A stretch of 64,000 nucleotides of DNA from Pteria penguin (Eukaryota; Mollusca; Bivalvia; Pterioida; Pteriidae). Below, one piece after another: positions 11,136 to 23,924 of this stretch (positions within the stretch are counted from its first letter, which is position 1; each line of letters opens with the position of its first letter). The stretch lies in NCBI GenBank assembly GCA_035048485.1, contig CM068580.1:38536085-38600084 (forward strand), given 5' to 3'. The translations under genes were made by a program, and so were the position numbers. The notes beneath the pieces are model-generated. The model searched no databases. It saw nothing but the letters and a program-made list of their open reading frames with translations, and was not told where the DNA came from.

Positions 11136-13305
11136 AGCAACGCCTTCGTTGCATGACATATTCGTCATATTAAATGCCATGGTAGCAGCATGCTACCCCT
11201 TTTCCTTCTCCAAACAAACAATCAAGCAAAACAAAACCAATCAATAAACAAATAAATAAACAAACAAGGAGTCCACAGTGGATGATCTGCCTAGGTTTTA
11301 GTATAAGACACATGCCCTTAATGTGTGGTACGGTAAGAAGGTCAGAAATAGATCTAAAGAACATACAGAAAATACAATCTGGATAAAACTTACTCTTATC
11401 TACAGTGATAAAGGTATTGAATAAATGACCTTTGGTTTGGTGTAAATTAAAAAACCGTGAGGAACATTCATAATAAACATTTATTTTCTCTAATAAGAAA
11501 CATCCATGTGGAAAATAGAGGCTGAACAAGAGATGGCTTTAATTTCAAATGCAAAATAATACGTTTTCTAATTCATGTTCAGTGGTACCATCTTTGTCGA
11601 TATTTTATCATAAGATATTCCCTCCCGATGAAAACCTATCTAGACAGAGTGCTGTTCTCTGAAAAATGTTCTTAGATTATATTTCATCTAGTGACACTTT
11701 TCACGACGAATAAATTGACTACAATGCAAAAAAAGTCTGCATAATATCATTACGTAACCCTTCACATTTCCTTATAATACTCCGTTTTAGGGGTATTTTT
11801 TATTGGAATGCTTTTCAGTTATATAATGATTAAAATTGATAAAATTATGAAAGTAAGAATTGTATTTTCCCCAAGAGTTTTAACATCATAACAATTGTAT
11901 TGAAATGAAAGTTAATTGAAATTTACTTTATTTTGTAATTTTTTCTTATTCTAAAATAGTTTATTCTATAATTACTATTCAGTAAAACATGGAATAGCAA
12001 CAGGAAAAAGGAAATGCGTATCTGATGCAGATACATGTATTCCCATTTATAAACTTCAACAGCTTACATGTTTAAATACTCCATACCTTTACATTCAAGA
12101 AATGAGAAGCCTAGGAGACAGAGAGGAAAATCGATTTTTCATTCTAAGGGTGGAAACTCTATCTCGAGTCCCAGCTTATAGTGAGAACTATATCAAGGGA
12201 AATCCTATACAACAGTGTTGCCTTTTGTCCCTTCTGTTGTTGTTATTATACCCCAGGTCAAAAAAAATTGTAAAGGGTGGGGGTGGGGTGTAATGGAATC
12301 CAACTGTCTGTAGCTTTGAGCATTTTCCGCACTGTGACTCGATAACTTTTCATCTTCGAATAATGATACTTCGCATATAGGATACCAATGACTGAAGGAA
12401 TGTCCTTACTGCTTTGTGTGAATAAATCTAAGGTCAAGGTTACAGGATTGTGTTCCTTCAAAAGCGTTTTTCATTAATAGCTTTTTAATCTAGAGTCATT
12501 AAACATAGAATTCCAAGATTATAAGATGGTCTCTATTGTTTTCGGGGTCAAGAGGTGAAAGTTCAAGTTCACAAGACTTTGTTCTTCGAAAAGCATTTCT
12601 GAATTGTATCTAGATGACTTTTCAACAACAACAACAACAACAACAAAAATCATGGTACTTCATGAAAAGATGTCACAATTGTTACCCATGACACAATTAT
12701 GCGGAAAAATTGCCAAAATTTTTAACACGGGGTCACTGAGAACCTATGTTGAATTTTTGTTGTTGTATCCCTTTATCCTTTTATCCTTTTAGAACAGTTC
12801 TAGTTTTAACTACTGTTGCTGTTCTTTCGATTGCTGATGTTGCCGAAGCTGCTATTGTTGATTCTGGCCCATGTCCCTTATAAGGAAATAGAGCTTTTTT
12901 GCAACTGCATGTACCTATGTAACATGCATTGTTTAATAACTTTAATTTGACCACACATTAATCTCAGAGGTAAGATAAAAACTGATTTTCGTTATCATCT
13001 AGTTATAAATTTATACTGATGTCTACTGTTTATGAATCTGTCCAACCCCAGGACTTTTAAAAATATCTGTTATCAACTCTTCTTAGATCTTGTTTTCCCC
13101 AAATTCTAATACTTTTCTCTCGTTCTTAGTGTGAATAAGGAAAGCCGAACATAAGGTTAAGGTGATTATATCTCGACCTTCTATATTTCAAATTGGTATT
13201 ATTGCATCTCTACGTATACAATGTTTTCCTGAAAAGATTTAAGTAAATAAAGATATAGATTGATAATATTGGTTTCAACAATTTAACAAATTACAACTAC
13301 TGCCT
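11136..13305. other. Non-coding, nothing recognised
   Basis: AT-rich sequence with a short (CAA)n at 12627-12645 and an AAACAAATAAAC-rich patch near 11210-11270. Short open frames here have no splice context or family match. Confidence 0.4.
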
Positions 13306-14052
13306 CCAAGAGACCCATCTGTCAGAGGGAACCACATGAATGCTAGCATCAGCAATAAAGGAGCAATCTGTGAAAGGGAACCACATGGATACTGGTATCA
13401 GCAATAAGGGAGCAATCTGTGAAAGGGAACCACATGAATACTGGTATCAGCAATAAGGGACCAGTCTGTGAAAGGGAACCACAAAGATACTAGTATCAGC
13501 AATAAGAGACCAATATGTCAGATGGGACTGTATGAACACTAGCATCAACAATAAGGGACCAATCTATCAAATGGGACCGTATGAAGACTGATATCATTAT
13601 TCTATTAAACGGGACGGTATGAATACTGTCATCAGCAATAAGACGCCAGATCTGTCAAAAGAGACGATGTAAATACTGTCATCAGTAATAGGACGCCAGT
13701 CTGTCAAAAGGGACGATGTGAATACTGTCATCAGCAATAAGACCCCAGTCTGTCAAAAGGGACTATGTGAATACTGTCATCAGCAATAAAACGCCAGTCT
13801 GTCAAAAGGGACGATGTCAATACTGTCATCAGCAATAAGACACCAGTCTGTAAAAAGGGACGATGTGAATATTGTCATCAGCAATAAGACGCCAGTCTGT
13901 AAAAAGGGACGGTGTGAATACTGTCATCAGCAATAAGACGCCAGTCTATCAAATGGCAGAGTATGGATACTAAACATGTATCAGTACTAAGACGTCATTC
14001 TGTCAATTGGGACGTTTTAAAAACTGACATCACCAACAAGAAGCGCCAGTAT
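13306..14052. repeat. 49-bp minisatellite, left block
   Basis: Units of about 49 bp combine GTCTGTCAAAAGGGACGATG, TGAATACTGTCATCAGCAAT and AAGACGCCA. The first third uses a variant (GTGAAAGGGAACCACATG). The same unit resumes at 16050 after the LINE block. Confidence 0.92.
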
Positions 14053-14084
14053 GCAGTATGCAGACTAAATTGTTCCAGCATTGA

Positions 14085-15480
14085 CCGAAGTCTTCCAGAT
14101 CTCAATGGATTCAGGCACTATTCCAGACGACTGGCGATCAGCTTCTATTGTTCCAATATACAAGAAAGGTGATAAGCATCAGGGCTCTATTTACAGACCA
14201 GTCTCCCTGACCTCCATCTCCTGTAAATTACTGGAACTCGTCATTCACAGCTAAGTAACGGACCACTTTGACCAGCACTCTATCCTCGCCAACAGTTAAC
14301 ATGGCTTCAGATACAAGCGTTCCTGTGAAACTCAGCTAGCCATCAACATAGACAGTATTGCCCGCACTTTAGACCAGAGAGGCCAAGTTGACATTGTTCT
14401 GCTAGACTTCTCAAAAGCATTTAACAAGGTGCCACATGAGAGATTGCTACATAAGCTGAGTAACTTCAGTGTACAAGACAACACTCTGCTACCCGTATGG
14501 ATTAAGGACTTCTTCAACAACAGACAACAAGAAGTCCCTCTAGACGGCCATGCCTCATCTGGTGCAGACGTTCTATCAGGAGTACCACAAGGAACAGTAC
14601 TTGGCCCGCTTCTCTACTTACATTCATCAATGACCTCCCAGAAGCCACCAAGTTAGTGACCAGGTTGTTCCCAGATGATTGTTTACTGTACCGCCCGATC
14701 ACCAACACAGAGGACAGCAACAGTCTACAGCAAGACCTTACAGCACTCAAGAAATGGGAAGAAGAGTGACAGATGTCCTCCATCCGGAGAAGTGCGTTGT
14801 CATACAGGTCTCATCAAAGAGGAAAACAATCAGCGCAGACTACAGACTACACAACCATAAGTTAGAAGTAGTGGACTCGAGCAAGTACCTGGGAGTTACA
14901 ATCAGCAGCAACTTGAAGTGGAACAAGCACATTGATGTCATCACAGCGAAAGCCAATAGGACTCTACACTTCTTAAAGCGAAATCTCCGAGGTCGCAGAA
15001 CCTCAGCACGGGTCAGAGCCTATAAAGTCATTGTGCGTCCAACGCTGGAGTATGCTGCCTCCATATGGGACCCTCACACCAGCGGACAGATCAACCAGAT
15101 AGAGAAAGCCCAGCGTAGAGTAGCACGATTCGCTGCAAGGAACCACTGGGATATAAAAACAGGCAGAGTCACCAACATGGCCAACTCCCTGGCTGGGATG
15201 GTTTAAACATTATTTATTCATCAAAGTTTCAAATTTTATAATAACAAAATTCAGTTCTAGGATTGAGCAACAAGTTATTAACTTATGTAAAGCTCTCTCT
15301 CCTTGGGATGGGAACCGCTACAGATCAGAAGAGTAAAGATCCGACTTCTTTTGCTATTCAAGATCCAGCACAATCTAGTGGCCATTCCAGCAGAACAATA
15401 CCTAATCCAGACAGACGCCAGGACAGGGGAACAACATACCTTTCGCATTCCAACAACAAGAAAGGTAGCCGCAAGTAGTG
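14085..15480 (+). pseudogene. Dead non-LTR retrotransposon (LINE) reverse transcriptase
   Basis: The plus strand encodes pieces of a LINE reverse transcriptase in order: IVPIYKKGD and YRPVSLTS (about 14150-14210), LLDFSKAFNKVPHERLLHKL (14400-14460), LSGVPQGTVLGPLL (14572-14620), LFPDDCLLYR (about 14665-14695) and KYLGVTISSNLKWNKHID (about 14885-14940), then the C-terminal thumb-like region to NHWD. The first palm aspartate (DFSKAF) and the FxDD pair are both recognisable; the second motif reads FPDD where active relatives usually have FADD. Stops occur near 14251 and 14297, the frame shifts between 14620 and 14640 and again around 14760-14790, and about 90 foreign bases interrupt it near 15195-15290. 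The 5' part (endonuclease) is absent. It looks like the Jockey/CR1-type group, but the clade is not certain. Confidence 0.88.
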
Positions 15481-16049
15481 GCCCTAAATGAATGATAGGG
15501 CCACAATTCCTTACGTTGCGTAAACTTGCATTTTTGATAAACGGAATGGCCGGCACGATTCTATGCATTTCGGCATCAAATGGAGTAAATATCTAACATA
15601 TATAAACATAAAGAAAACGATCGGCAAAGTTAACTTACCCCCGATCTGTCGTCTGAAGTCTCTACACACATTTTTTCCCAACCTGTTTCAAATTTGCCGG
15701 TTTCTGTGTCAGCCATTCAGTCTCGCGAGATCTCGTTAACAGAAACCTCACAAAAAGAGGCGGAGCTGACGATACATCGGCTAGTTATTTATGAAGAAGA
15801 AAACTAAATTGAAATGACCAGAAATGCGGTAACTAGCCGATAAATGAAATGTAAACAGAAAAATGACATGAAAATAACAATGACCACGCACCCATGACCA
15901 CGTGCTTTTCGTCAGCTCCGCCTCTTTTTGTGAGGTTTCTTTTAACGAGATCTTTAACTGTATCATATTGCCCTGTGAGGCTTTTATCTTGACTGCCACA
16001 TGAAGTATAGCGCTCAACTTTTGAGTACACTTCGTATTGGAAGAAGAAG
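15481..16049. repeat. Fold-back segment between LINE and minisatellite
   Basis: A left arm at 15728-15786 (GAGATCTCGTTAACAGAAAC through CGGCTAGTTA) has its reverse complement split in two at 15829-15842 and 15910-15956, with about 67 extra bases between the pieces. The central conserved part is CACAAAAAGAGGCGGAGCTG. This suggests a palindromic element that later took an insertion in one arm. The rest of the interval is unassigned. Confidence 0.7.
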
Positions 16050-16340
16050 AAGACGCCAGTCTCTCAAATGGACGGTATGAATACTGGCATCAGTTATACG
16101 ACGCCAGTCTGTCAAAAGGGACGGTATGAATACTGACATCGGCAATAAGAAGCCAGTCTGTTAAATCTGTCAAATGGAACTCTTTGAATACAGACATCAG
16201 TAATAGGAGGACACCAGTCTGTCCAATTTGACAGTATGAGTACAGACATCAGTAATAAGGTACCAGTCTGTCAAATGGGACTGTATGAATTCTGTTATCA
16301 TTAATAAGAGACTAGTCTGTCAGATGCATTAGCAATGAGC
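16050..16340. repeat. 49-bp minisatellite, right block
   Basis: Units GACGCCAGTCTGTCAAAAGG, GACGGTATGAATACTG, CATCAG match the array at 13306-14052. The block is the continuation of that array across the LINE insertion. Confidence 0.88.
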
Positions 16341-17244
16341 GACCATTCTGAAGAATTATATCGTTAAACCTCACAATATTCAAATTCTGTATAAAAACCA
16401 TTTGCAACTTAAGACAGGCATACTAGTGCTATAAGTCTGATACCATGCACGTGACATTGGCAGCACCAATCACACAACTGTTAGTCATTATCTTCGATAT
16501 AGCATTTACTGGTGGACGAAAATGGTTTTCAAGCATATTTTAGAATGCATAAAGAAATATCAGTAGGAAGCACGTATACAAAAAGGTTAGTGCATAAAAA
16601 ATATAAACAGGATATATTTATACAGGCGCGGCACCAGTAATTTTGTTGAGAAGGGTCTGTCGCAGACAAATTTTCCGAGAGGGGGTCCAACCTTGTTGAA
16701 GGATGTAAATTTACTTATTTTACGACAAAAAGTACCAACAAAAATAAATTTTCCTGGGTCTGGATCCCAGTCCCCCCACCCCTGGATATGCGTATTTTAT
16801 ATCTAAGTAGATTTACGTTTTTGTTTTAGCCCTGGGACGCCGTCGTTATAACAGGACGAATTCACTTAAGCTGGCACGACCTCTAGAAGAGAGCACTTCA
16901 GTTTGGGTATAATGAGTGCGTTATGGAGATGTGTATCCTGTACAAATCGTGTTTTTGTCTCATTAAATCTGTATTTACCATGGGACCTTAATGCTACTGA
17001 TCTGATATGACAAAAGTGTAGTTTTACACTCTTCGAATCTTAGATCTTTCGTCCGAAGCGCTCATGGGAATGCTATGTTGAAAGTATGTTGTTCATATCT
17101 ACCATTTTCAACATAATAAAAAATATCCCTTAACTGTAATCAATTAATAGTTACAAGACGTTTATTAGCACTTCAGTTGATGTATGTTCATTTTCGATAA
17201 AAACGATAAAAAAAATACAAATGCAAAACAACCTTCGTTTTAAG
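16341..17244. other. Non-coding; possible hAT-like remnant at 16625-16795
   Basis: Sequence GGCGCGGCACCAGTAATTTT followed by an AGAGGGGGTCC block and ending CCCCACCCCTGGATATGCG resembles the small TIR family at 44.47 kb in a decayed state. No gene is seen. Confidence 0.35.
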
Positions 17245-17292
17245 TTCCTTATAATATAATATAATATAATATAATATAATATAATATAATAC
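17245..17292. repeat. (ATAAT)n microsatellite
   Basis: Nine or ten ATAAT units in a row. Confidence 0.92.
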
Positions 17293-17361
17293 AAAAGTTT
17301 CAAGTATATTCATATGCAAATATACGTATACCAATTCATTCAGTCAGTGATATACATGTGT

Positions 17362-18048
17362 AATTAGTATGGTGTACTGTTAGGGCCATCGTACCATCGC
17401 CATCGTATCATCGCCATCGTAACATCGCGTCATCGCCATCGTAACATCGCGTCATCGCCATCGTAACATCGTATTATCGCCATCGTAACATCGCCATCGT
17501 ATCATCGCCATCGTAACATCGCGTCATCGCCATCGTAACATCGCGTCATCGCCATCGTAACATCGCGTCATCGCCATCGTAACATCGCCATCGTAACATC
17601 GTGTCATCGCCATCGTATCATCGCCATCGTAATATCGTGTCATCGCCATCGTAACATCGTGTCATCGCCATCGTAACATCGTATTATCGCCATCGTATCA
17701 TCGCCATCGTAACATCGCGTCATCGCCATCGTATCACGATGGAGATGATACGATGGCGATGACACTATGTTACGATGGCGATGTTACGATGGCGATGATG
17801 CGATATTACGATGGCGATGATGCGATGTTACGATAGCGATGATACGATGGCGATGATACGATGGCGATGACGCGATGTTACGATGGCGATGACGCGATAT
17901 TACGATGGCGATGACGCGATGTTACGATGGCGATGACGCGATATTACGATGGCGATGACGCGATGTTACGATGGCGATGGCACGATGTTACGATGGCGAT
18001 GATACGATGGCGATGGTGCGATGGCCCTAACAGTACACCATAAATTAG
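17362..18048. mobile_element. Palindromic element built of inverted minisatellite arrays
   Basis: The left half (17390-17735) is an array based on CATCGCCATCGTAACATCGC; the right half (17738-18022) is the same array reverse-complemented (ACGATGGCGATGACGCGATG). The turn-around is near 17737. The outer ends are exact inverted repeats, GGTGTACTGTTAGGGCCATC on the left and its complement on the right. They are flanked by TAATTAGT (left) and AAATTAGT (right), a candidate 7-8-bp target duplication. An 8-bp duplication would fit the hAT superfamily, but the ends do not show a hAT signature that I recognise. No coding sequence. Confidence 0.85.
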
Positions 18049-18235
18049 TGATGTATTCATGATGATATGACTAAGTAAAAGTAACAGCAAAAGGGTCGTA
18101 ACCAGGTAATGTAATGATTGGTAGTGGCCAGCGATGCGGTGTAATACAGCTATTAATAAACGGAATTTCTTGTGCTCAAATTTTAGCTTAGTATGGTGTG
18201 TAACAGATGATGACGAAACAAACACCACCGAACCT

Positions 18236-18372
18236 GCTTAAAACCACCGATATTCAGCTACCCTTTGCCTTAAAATCACCGATATTCAGCAACCCTTTGC
18301 CTTAAAATCACCGATATTCAGCAACCCTTTGTCTTAAAACCACCGGTATTCAGCAACTGTTGTCTTAAACAA
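18236..18372. repeat. 32-bp tandem repeat, about four copies
   Basis: The unit CTTAAAATCACCGATATTCA followed by GCAACCCTTTGC repeats with small differences. Confidence 0.85.
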
Positions 18373-19975
18373 CCATTCTTCTCTGTCCCTAACTAAAAAT
18401 GGTCTAAATAAAACATATGGTTTTAGTGGTCACCTCTTTCCTATCCCTAAGTGTATTTCATATTGTTGTCGAATCAAGATAATCATATGCATTATCATTA
18501 TTGTTATAAAAATCAATATTATTATTTGACCAAAGACTGCAGTTTCATTTACCACGCTTTTAATGAAGACATACCTTTCTTAATCATTTACAACTCTTGT
18601 GATTCGATTTATGGTAATTTGAATCTGTATTTCAATAGAATAGAAATAGATATAGAATTAGAAATAATTAGATAATTTTCCAGCTTTTTTCTTTTTGCGT
18701 GTCTGAGTGTGTGGTGAGACGTTGAATTTATACTTTTCGTACTGTTAAACTAAACATACTTTAATTGACAAAGTACTAATAAGGACTGTCCTTTATGCAC
18801 CTTTTTGATGAAAACTATATCACAACCTTGATCAATACCTTATCATAGAACATGTACATATATATGGCAGTATAACAAGTGGTGTGTCTCTGGATGGAAG
18901 CCTACGGTATAATTATACAGTATTCTTTTAATATACTCTCTTTCTTAGATTAATATCCTACTTTAAGAAAAATATGCAATCTGTACGCATGCATTCTCTA
19001 TCCAAAATAACTCTTTCTCGATGATTTTAACGGTATGTTTTTTCACGTTCAAATAATAACTCTTCAGTATCACTATGTTTCAATGAGTCAAAATCAACTC
19101 GATTGTGAACATACTTGAAAAGTGTAAGCTGGACAAATATAAAGGCATCTTTAGGAAGTTCGAGCCACGTCTGGTCTTTACGACGAATCCGGAATAAGAA
19201 GTGTCCCGAGAGGTTTTTTTCCTCCGTTATACGACAGTTGTGACATTTTTGTTGCTGACTCTTCTCTTTGTGCAAATATTGGACCTCCTAAATGGTGATA
19301 ATGAAAGACCATTACGTACATACACTTAAGTTGCAACAAGGGCGTCCGGAGGGATTAAGTTCGTCTTGTAATGTCCCGAGTCATTCACTCTTTTATTGGA
19401 TCCGCGCCCGCCCATTTAATCCGATTCACATTCGACAAAACGCGTTATTTCTTCTGAATGATGACTGGGGTTGGAAACGACGGCAACACATCTATTTTCA
19501 CTTATACACAGTTATGCTACCAACGTTACCCTGAAATTAGATTACAGAAATAAAGATTAAAAAGGTCACAACAGACAAAATTGCGAAGTTAGCAGTGCAA
19601 ATTCTTCAGAACACACAATATCTCAATTATGAAAAAGTATTTTACACATCAATACAGAATATAATAAACAATGACCACGACGGAAAGTCAAGACGTATGC
19701 ACGGAAAACAAAGACAGGGGTATGCTATATAATTATGCTATGTCATGAACAAAATCAAATGCTGAGTATTAAATGAACCTGCTTGTCCCTGATCATCAAT
19801 GCGACTTCCGATCCCTCCCGAGAAGACTTCAATTTGTTGCCGTAGCATTTCTCCGTCTTTAATATGTTAAAATGTATCATTTTTCGTATCTAATTGATGC
19901 TTTGATTTAATAAAGGCATATTCAACACAAAATCGATATCCATGGGATATCTTTAGACATAGGACACCACAGTTA
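18373..19975. other. Non-coding, nothing firm
   Basis: AT-rich. A minus-strand open frame at 19027-19275 (82 codons, with a CHNC motif) has no recognisable family or good splice context and is not called as a gene. Confidence 0.4.
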
Positions 19976-20425
19976 TCGATCTTAGTTCGGGTATACGGGG
20001 ATCCAGTTGAACTGATAAACCGGTGTCCCACATAACGGGTTGGCAGGATCTCTTCGGTTAAACGGGGACTCCTAAAGGATAGACTGAGGTTCGTGTGGTC
20101 GGTTAACCGGGGGTTTTATGAACGGGTACACTGGGATTCTCTAGATCAGTGAAACAGCTATCCCATGAAATGTTACACATAATTCCGGGTAGAGCGGGAT
20201 CCACTGGGAATCTTTTGAACGGATAAACGAAGATTATTGTGAACGGATACAAGCATATCAGAATCGTTTTGCTCACTTAAACGGGACTTTTTATGAACAG
20301 GCTTCTTTTAATATGTTAAATTGGGTTTCTTATTTAAGTTATAAACTAGGGTCTATCAGACGGAGATTCCTATGAACAGGTTAAGAGGGATCCTTAAGTC
20401 GGAGAGAATTGTCGTGTCACCAACA
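19976..20425. repeat. Degenerate short tandem repeat
   Basis: Words such as TAAACGGGGA, GAACGGGTA, GGGATCC and TATGAACAGG recur every 30-45 bases in an irregular way. This is probably an old minisatellite; the unit cannot be fixed by eye. Confidence 0.5.
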
Positions 20426-22015
20426 TTCATCTGTAGATGGATTACGTGATACATTTCTATAAGGAAATTTTTAAGAGCGTATATATTGAAAATCTTCTTT
20501 ATATTAGAGCGATCGAGAAATATACGAGATGTTAGAGTTTACTGCGCCATTAGAAATCAAGTATTTAGCGCGTTCTTCTTTTCCACATAATATAACATTA
20601 ATGATTTTTCACCTCTTAGTTTTTTCCCTTATAATCTCCCAAGGAAGGGATTCAGGAATGTTGGAAAGGAGTTCTCTACCCTTTTGTGATATCATTTTCC
20701 GAAGGAAAAAGGAGGTTACCACAAAAGTAACTACATGTATTAAAAATAAATGCCCTTTTTTATGAAGTATACATCGATAGAGGGGGTGCAATCCTAGTAA
20801 CCCCTTTGGATTCGCCAATGCTCCTTTGGTTGCCGTCCATTATAGTTCAACGTCACTGAAATTTGTAAAGCATATTGAAATTGACAAGTACTTTTGTTTC
20901 AAATAAACTATTCTTTTGAATCAAAATAATAACGGAAACATCACCATCATCATACTTGTTTAAGTTGTAAGAAATGACAAACACACTTATATCAGTGTAG
21001 TTTTTCTGCCTCAATCAATACAGAGGTGGATCTAATATTGTAAATCAGTAAGATTATGTTCATTTCAATTTATAATCTAGTTATAACCGTGGTCCTGGCT
21101 CATGAATTGCAAATGGGGCTAACACAGTATTGTAGTGTGAAATACACGGGATTATACATGTAGTTCAGAGAGGTTGTATGATTTCATCTGTGTCCAAGAT
21201 ACATAGTTTGAGGATCTTCTCAAATTCAATTTCATGCAATTTTAAATATCACTGTATACATACACACAGTCACACACACACACACACACACCTACAAACA
21301 CACCTACGTACATGTATAAATATTTTATTAGAAATTATACACATTACTTTCATTGCGTTCTACCCTATTTTGCTTATTAAGTCGTAATAAGCCACATACT
21401 TCTACTATTGTGTTCCTGTCCCCGTTTGCTATGGTAAATATTCCTTAGGACAACTTCCCTCTGCATAAAGTGGCCATGATACATCACCGTCTCAAAATGG
21501 CAGAGTTGTGTCGCGTCTAATGAAAATAAGTGAGTTGACCGATACAAAATCGAAGCAACTTGCTTTGGGCAGGCCATTTCCACTCACCACTAACAGGGTT
21601 TACGTTAGGATTTCTAATCTTCAATTTATTTGCAGCAAGAGCGATTGCTGGGATATGATTTTGGGCACATTGTAACAATTTTGTGTCCAAGCCATGTGGT
21701 AGAAGTTCTGCTTTGTATTATTGTCTTGAGTCAGATTCAATACGATCAACTGTAAATCAAGGAAATGTGGACTAAATGATTAAATTTCACTTATATTTAT
21801 TTGGTGAGAGGAAATGAAGTATATACTGTAAGCTAATAGCAAATAAGTGTTAATTTGTTAGTGAATAACCGCAAAACAAAACCAAAAAAAGGTCAATTAG
21901 TTTCCAAAATGAATATCTTAAAATCGACTATTATAGAGGTTATAAGTCAAATTCTTTATCACGTGATCTCATATGATAAGCAAAGATAATCATCACATAT
22001 CATTTATGATGTATA
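20426..22015. other. Non-coding; CA microsatellite and a TIR-family end
   Basis: A (CA)n run with interruptions lies at 21264-21303. At 20785-20820 GGTGCAATCCTAGTAACCCC and TTGGATTCGCCAATG resemble the right end of the 44.47-kb TIR family. No gene is seen. Confidence 0.45.
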
Positions 22016-22016
22016 T

Positions 22017-22161
<145 letters not shown>

Positions 22162-22544
22162 GTACAACACTTACTATTTGTATAATCGAATCTTATTTGT
22201 TTGATGCCACTGAAAAATTCAGTACATTTTAATAACTTGACTTCGATGACCAAACCAAATTTATGAAGGCATAAAATGCTTCTTTATTTGTCGATTTCCA
22301 AGCAACATATATTTATAGTAATGGCTCATGAATATATCATCATGTTGACGACAAAATAACGTAAGTATGTAGATATAATGTGGTATTACCCTATATGCTA
22401 GCAATATTCTCCTCGATGTTGACTGTAACATCAGTAATAAGGGTCCTCATGCTATCACACGCATGTCTGCAAACTCGATGTTTCACAGCTATGGAACAAT
22501 GCATTGGAGTTTTACAGGCACTATTAAAGCAAAGACAACATCAT

Positions 22545-22650
22545 GGAGGTTGTTGGTTGGTTGGTTGGTTAGTTCGTATGTAGGTAGGTTGGTTGATCGG
22601 TGTTTTACGTTGCTTCCAATAATTTGTAGTTGGGGGAATCCAAACCGTCC
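22545..22650 (-). repeat. Second-type SINE tail, minus strand
   Basis: GGTTGGTTGGTTGGTTAG, TTGATCGGTGTTTTACGTTGC and TTCCAATAATTTGTAG are the reverse complement of the tail of the SINE at 60.62-60.79 kb. The tRNA-like head is lost. Confidence 0.6.
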
Positions 22651-23203
22651 TCACGGCAATCCCCAGTGCTTACCACTGTGCATCAAGTCTGTCTCTAAGC
22701 TTGAAGGTGAGTAATGATTTAAACAATAATTTAAACTTACCATAGATTGGTTTAAAATAACCAGTGATTTGACCTTTAATTCAACAGTCAGAACTGGACT
22801 CGGTGCAGTCTTCTTGACAATAAACCTGGAAGAAGTAGCTGTCGACATTCACTTTCCCTGGTTTATATGTCTTCATCTTAAAGTCTTATAACTTTCTTTA
22901 TCGTAGAATTATTGTTAACTTCAATATAAAGTTAATTTGAAACTTTTTATGTATCATATTTTAATGTTACCTTTGACTGGATATTGACGTCTCTCCGACT
23001 ACAAACTATCAACAAATGATTGCCGACAATGTGTTCCTGACAGAGAATGTCCCTGCGAAACGTGTGAAGCAATACTAATTCGATAATGGCAGGTCTATAT
23101 TCTCCAACAGTAAACGTTCATATGAAGAACGAACATTTTATAAAGAATGAAATAATATGAATTTATTTCTAACATATCTTTCACTTTCTGGACTCATCGT
23201 AGT

Positions 23204-23372
23204 TCGGTCAGTAGAGTGCTAAGCTCGTGGTCGAGCGGTTCCATGTTCGAGTCCACCAGTGACTCCATGGTGCTCTGAATTACGGATGAGAGATAGACCC
23301 CGTGTCATGGAAGACGCTAGCGCGTAAAGGATTCTTTACTGCTACAGTTGGGTCAAGTTGCACACATCAAAT
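23204..23372 (+). repeat. Degenerate tRNA-like SINE
   Basis: GTTCGGTCAGTAGAGTGCTA resembles a pol III A box and GGTTCCATGTTCGAGTCC a B box at tRNA-like spacing. It is followed by a decayed copy of the SINE body (GACCCCGTGTCATGG, CGCGTAAAGGATTCTTTACT). It is not a functional tRNA by eye, as I could not form an acceptor stem. Confidence 0.6.
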
Positions 23373-23924
23373 TGACTTTTTACTTACTAAACTTATCTCA
23401 TATTAAAAATTAAATTTTAAGGTTCCAGTTGAGTTTTGGAAAAGGTATTAAAATCTGTCATACATTCATCAGACATCCTTCTTTTTGTGTGTTAGATATA
23501 GAAAATTTGAGACAATTAACAGAATCAAATTTCTGTCATGCACGATTACCAGATCTCCTTTTTCAGCAAATTAAGTCAGACGATGGTACCTGTATTCCAT
23601 TTGAAGAGAGATTGATAATGTAGGCAATAATCAATGCAAGGTGTACTAATCAACTTGTGTTCTTATCAGTTTACCAAATTATTTTCTTTTTGATTGACTC
23701 ATTAAAGAAAATGCGGATTAGAGGAATGGCAAAGAAAATCCTGTATATAACTAGATGAGTAACAAACCAACATTATGACATGAAACTGGGGCTCGATGAC
23801 AATATGTAACAAATGTCGTACTGACACGTGTAGTGGTATCTTGGTTCCGTCCGGGTTACCTGGGTTCGAATAACAATTGGGCAAGTGGGAAGATAATTAA
23901 CAATGAATTCGTTATTGGATTTCT

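Noticed and set aside
19027..19275. 82-codon minus-strand frame with CHNC
   Set aside because: A single CxxC motif, no paired zinc ligands, no splice sites or family match; too weak to call.
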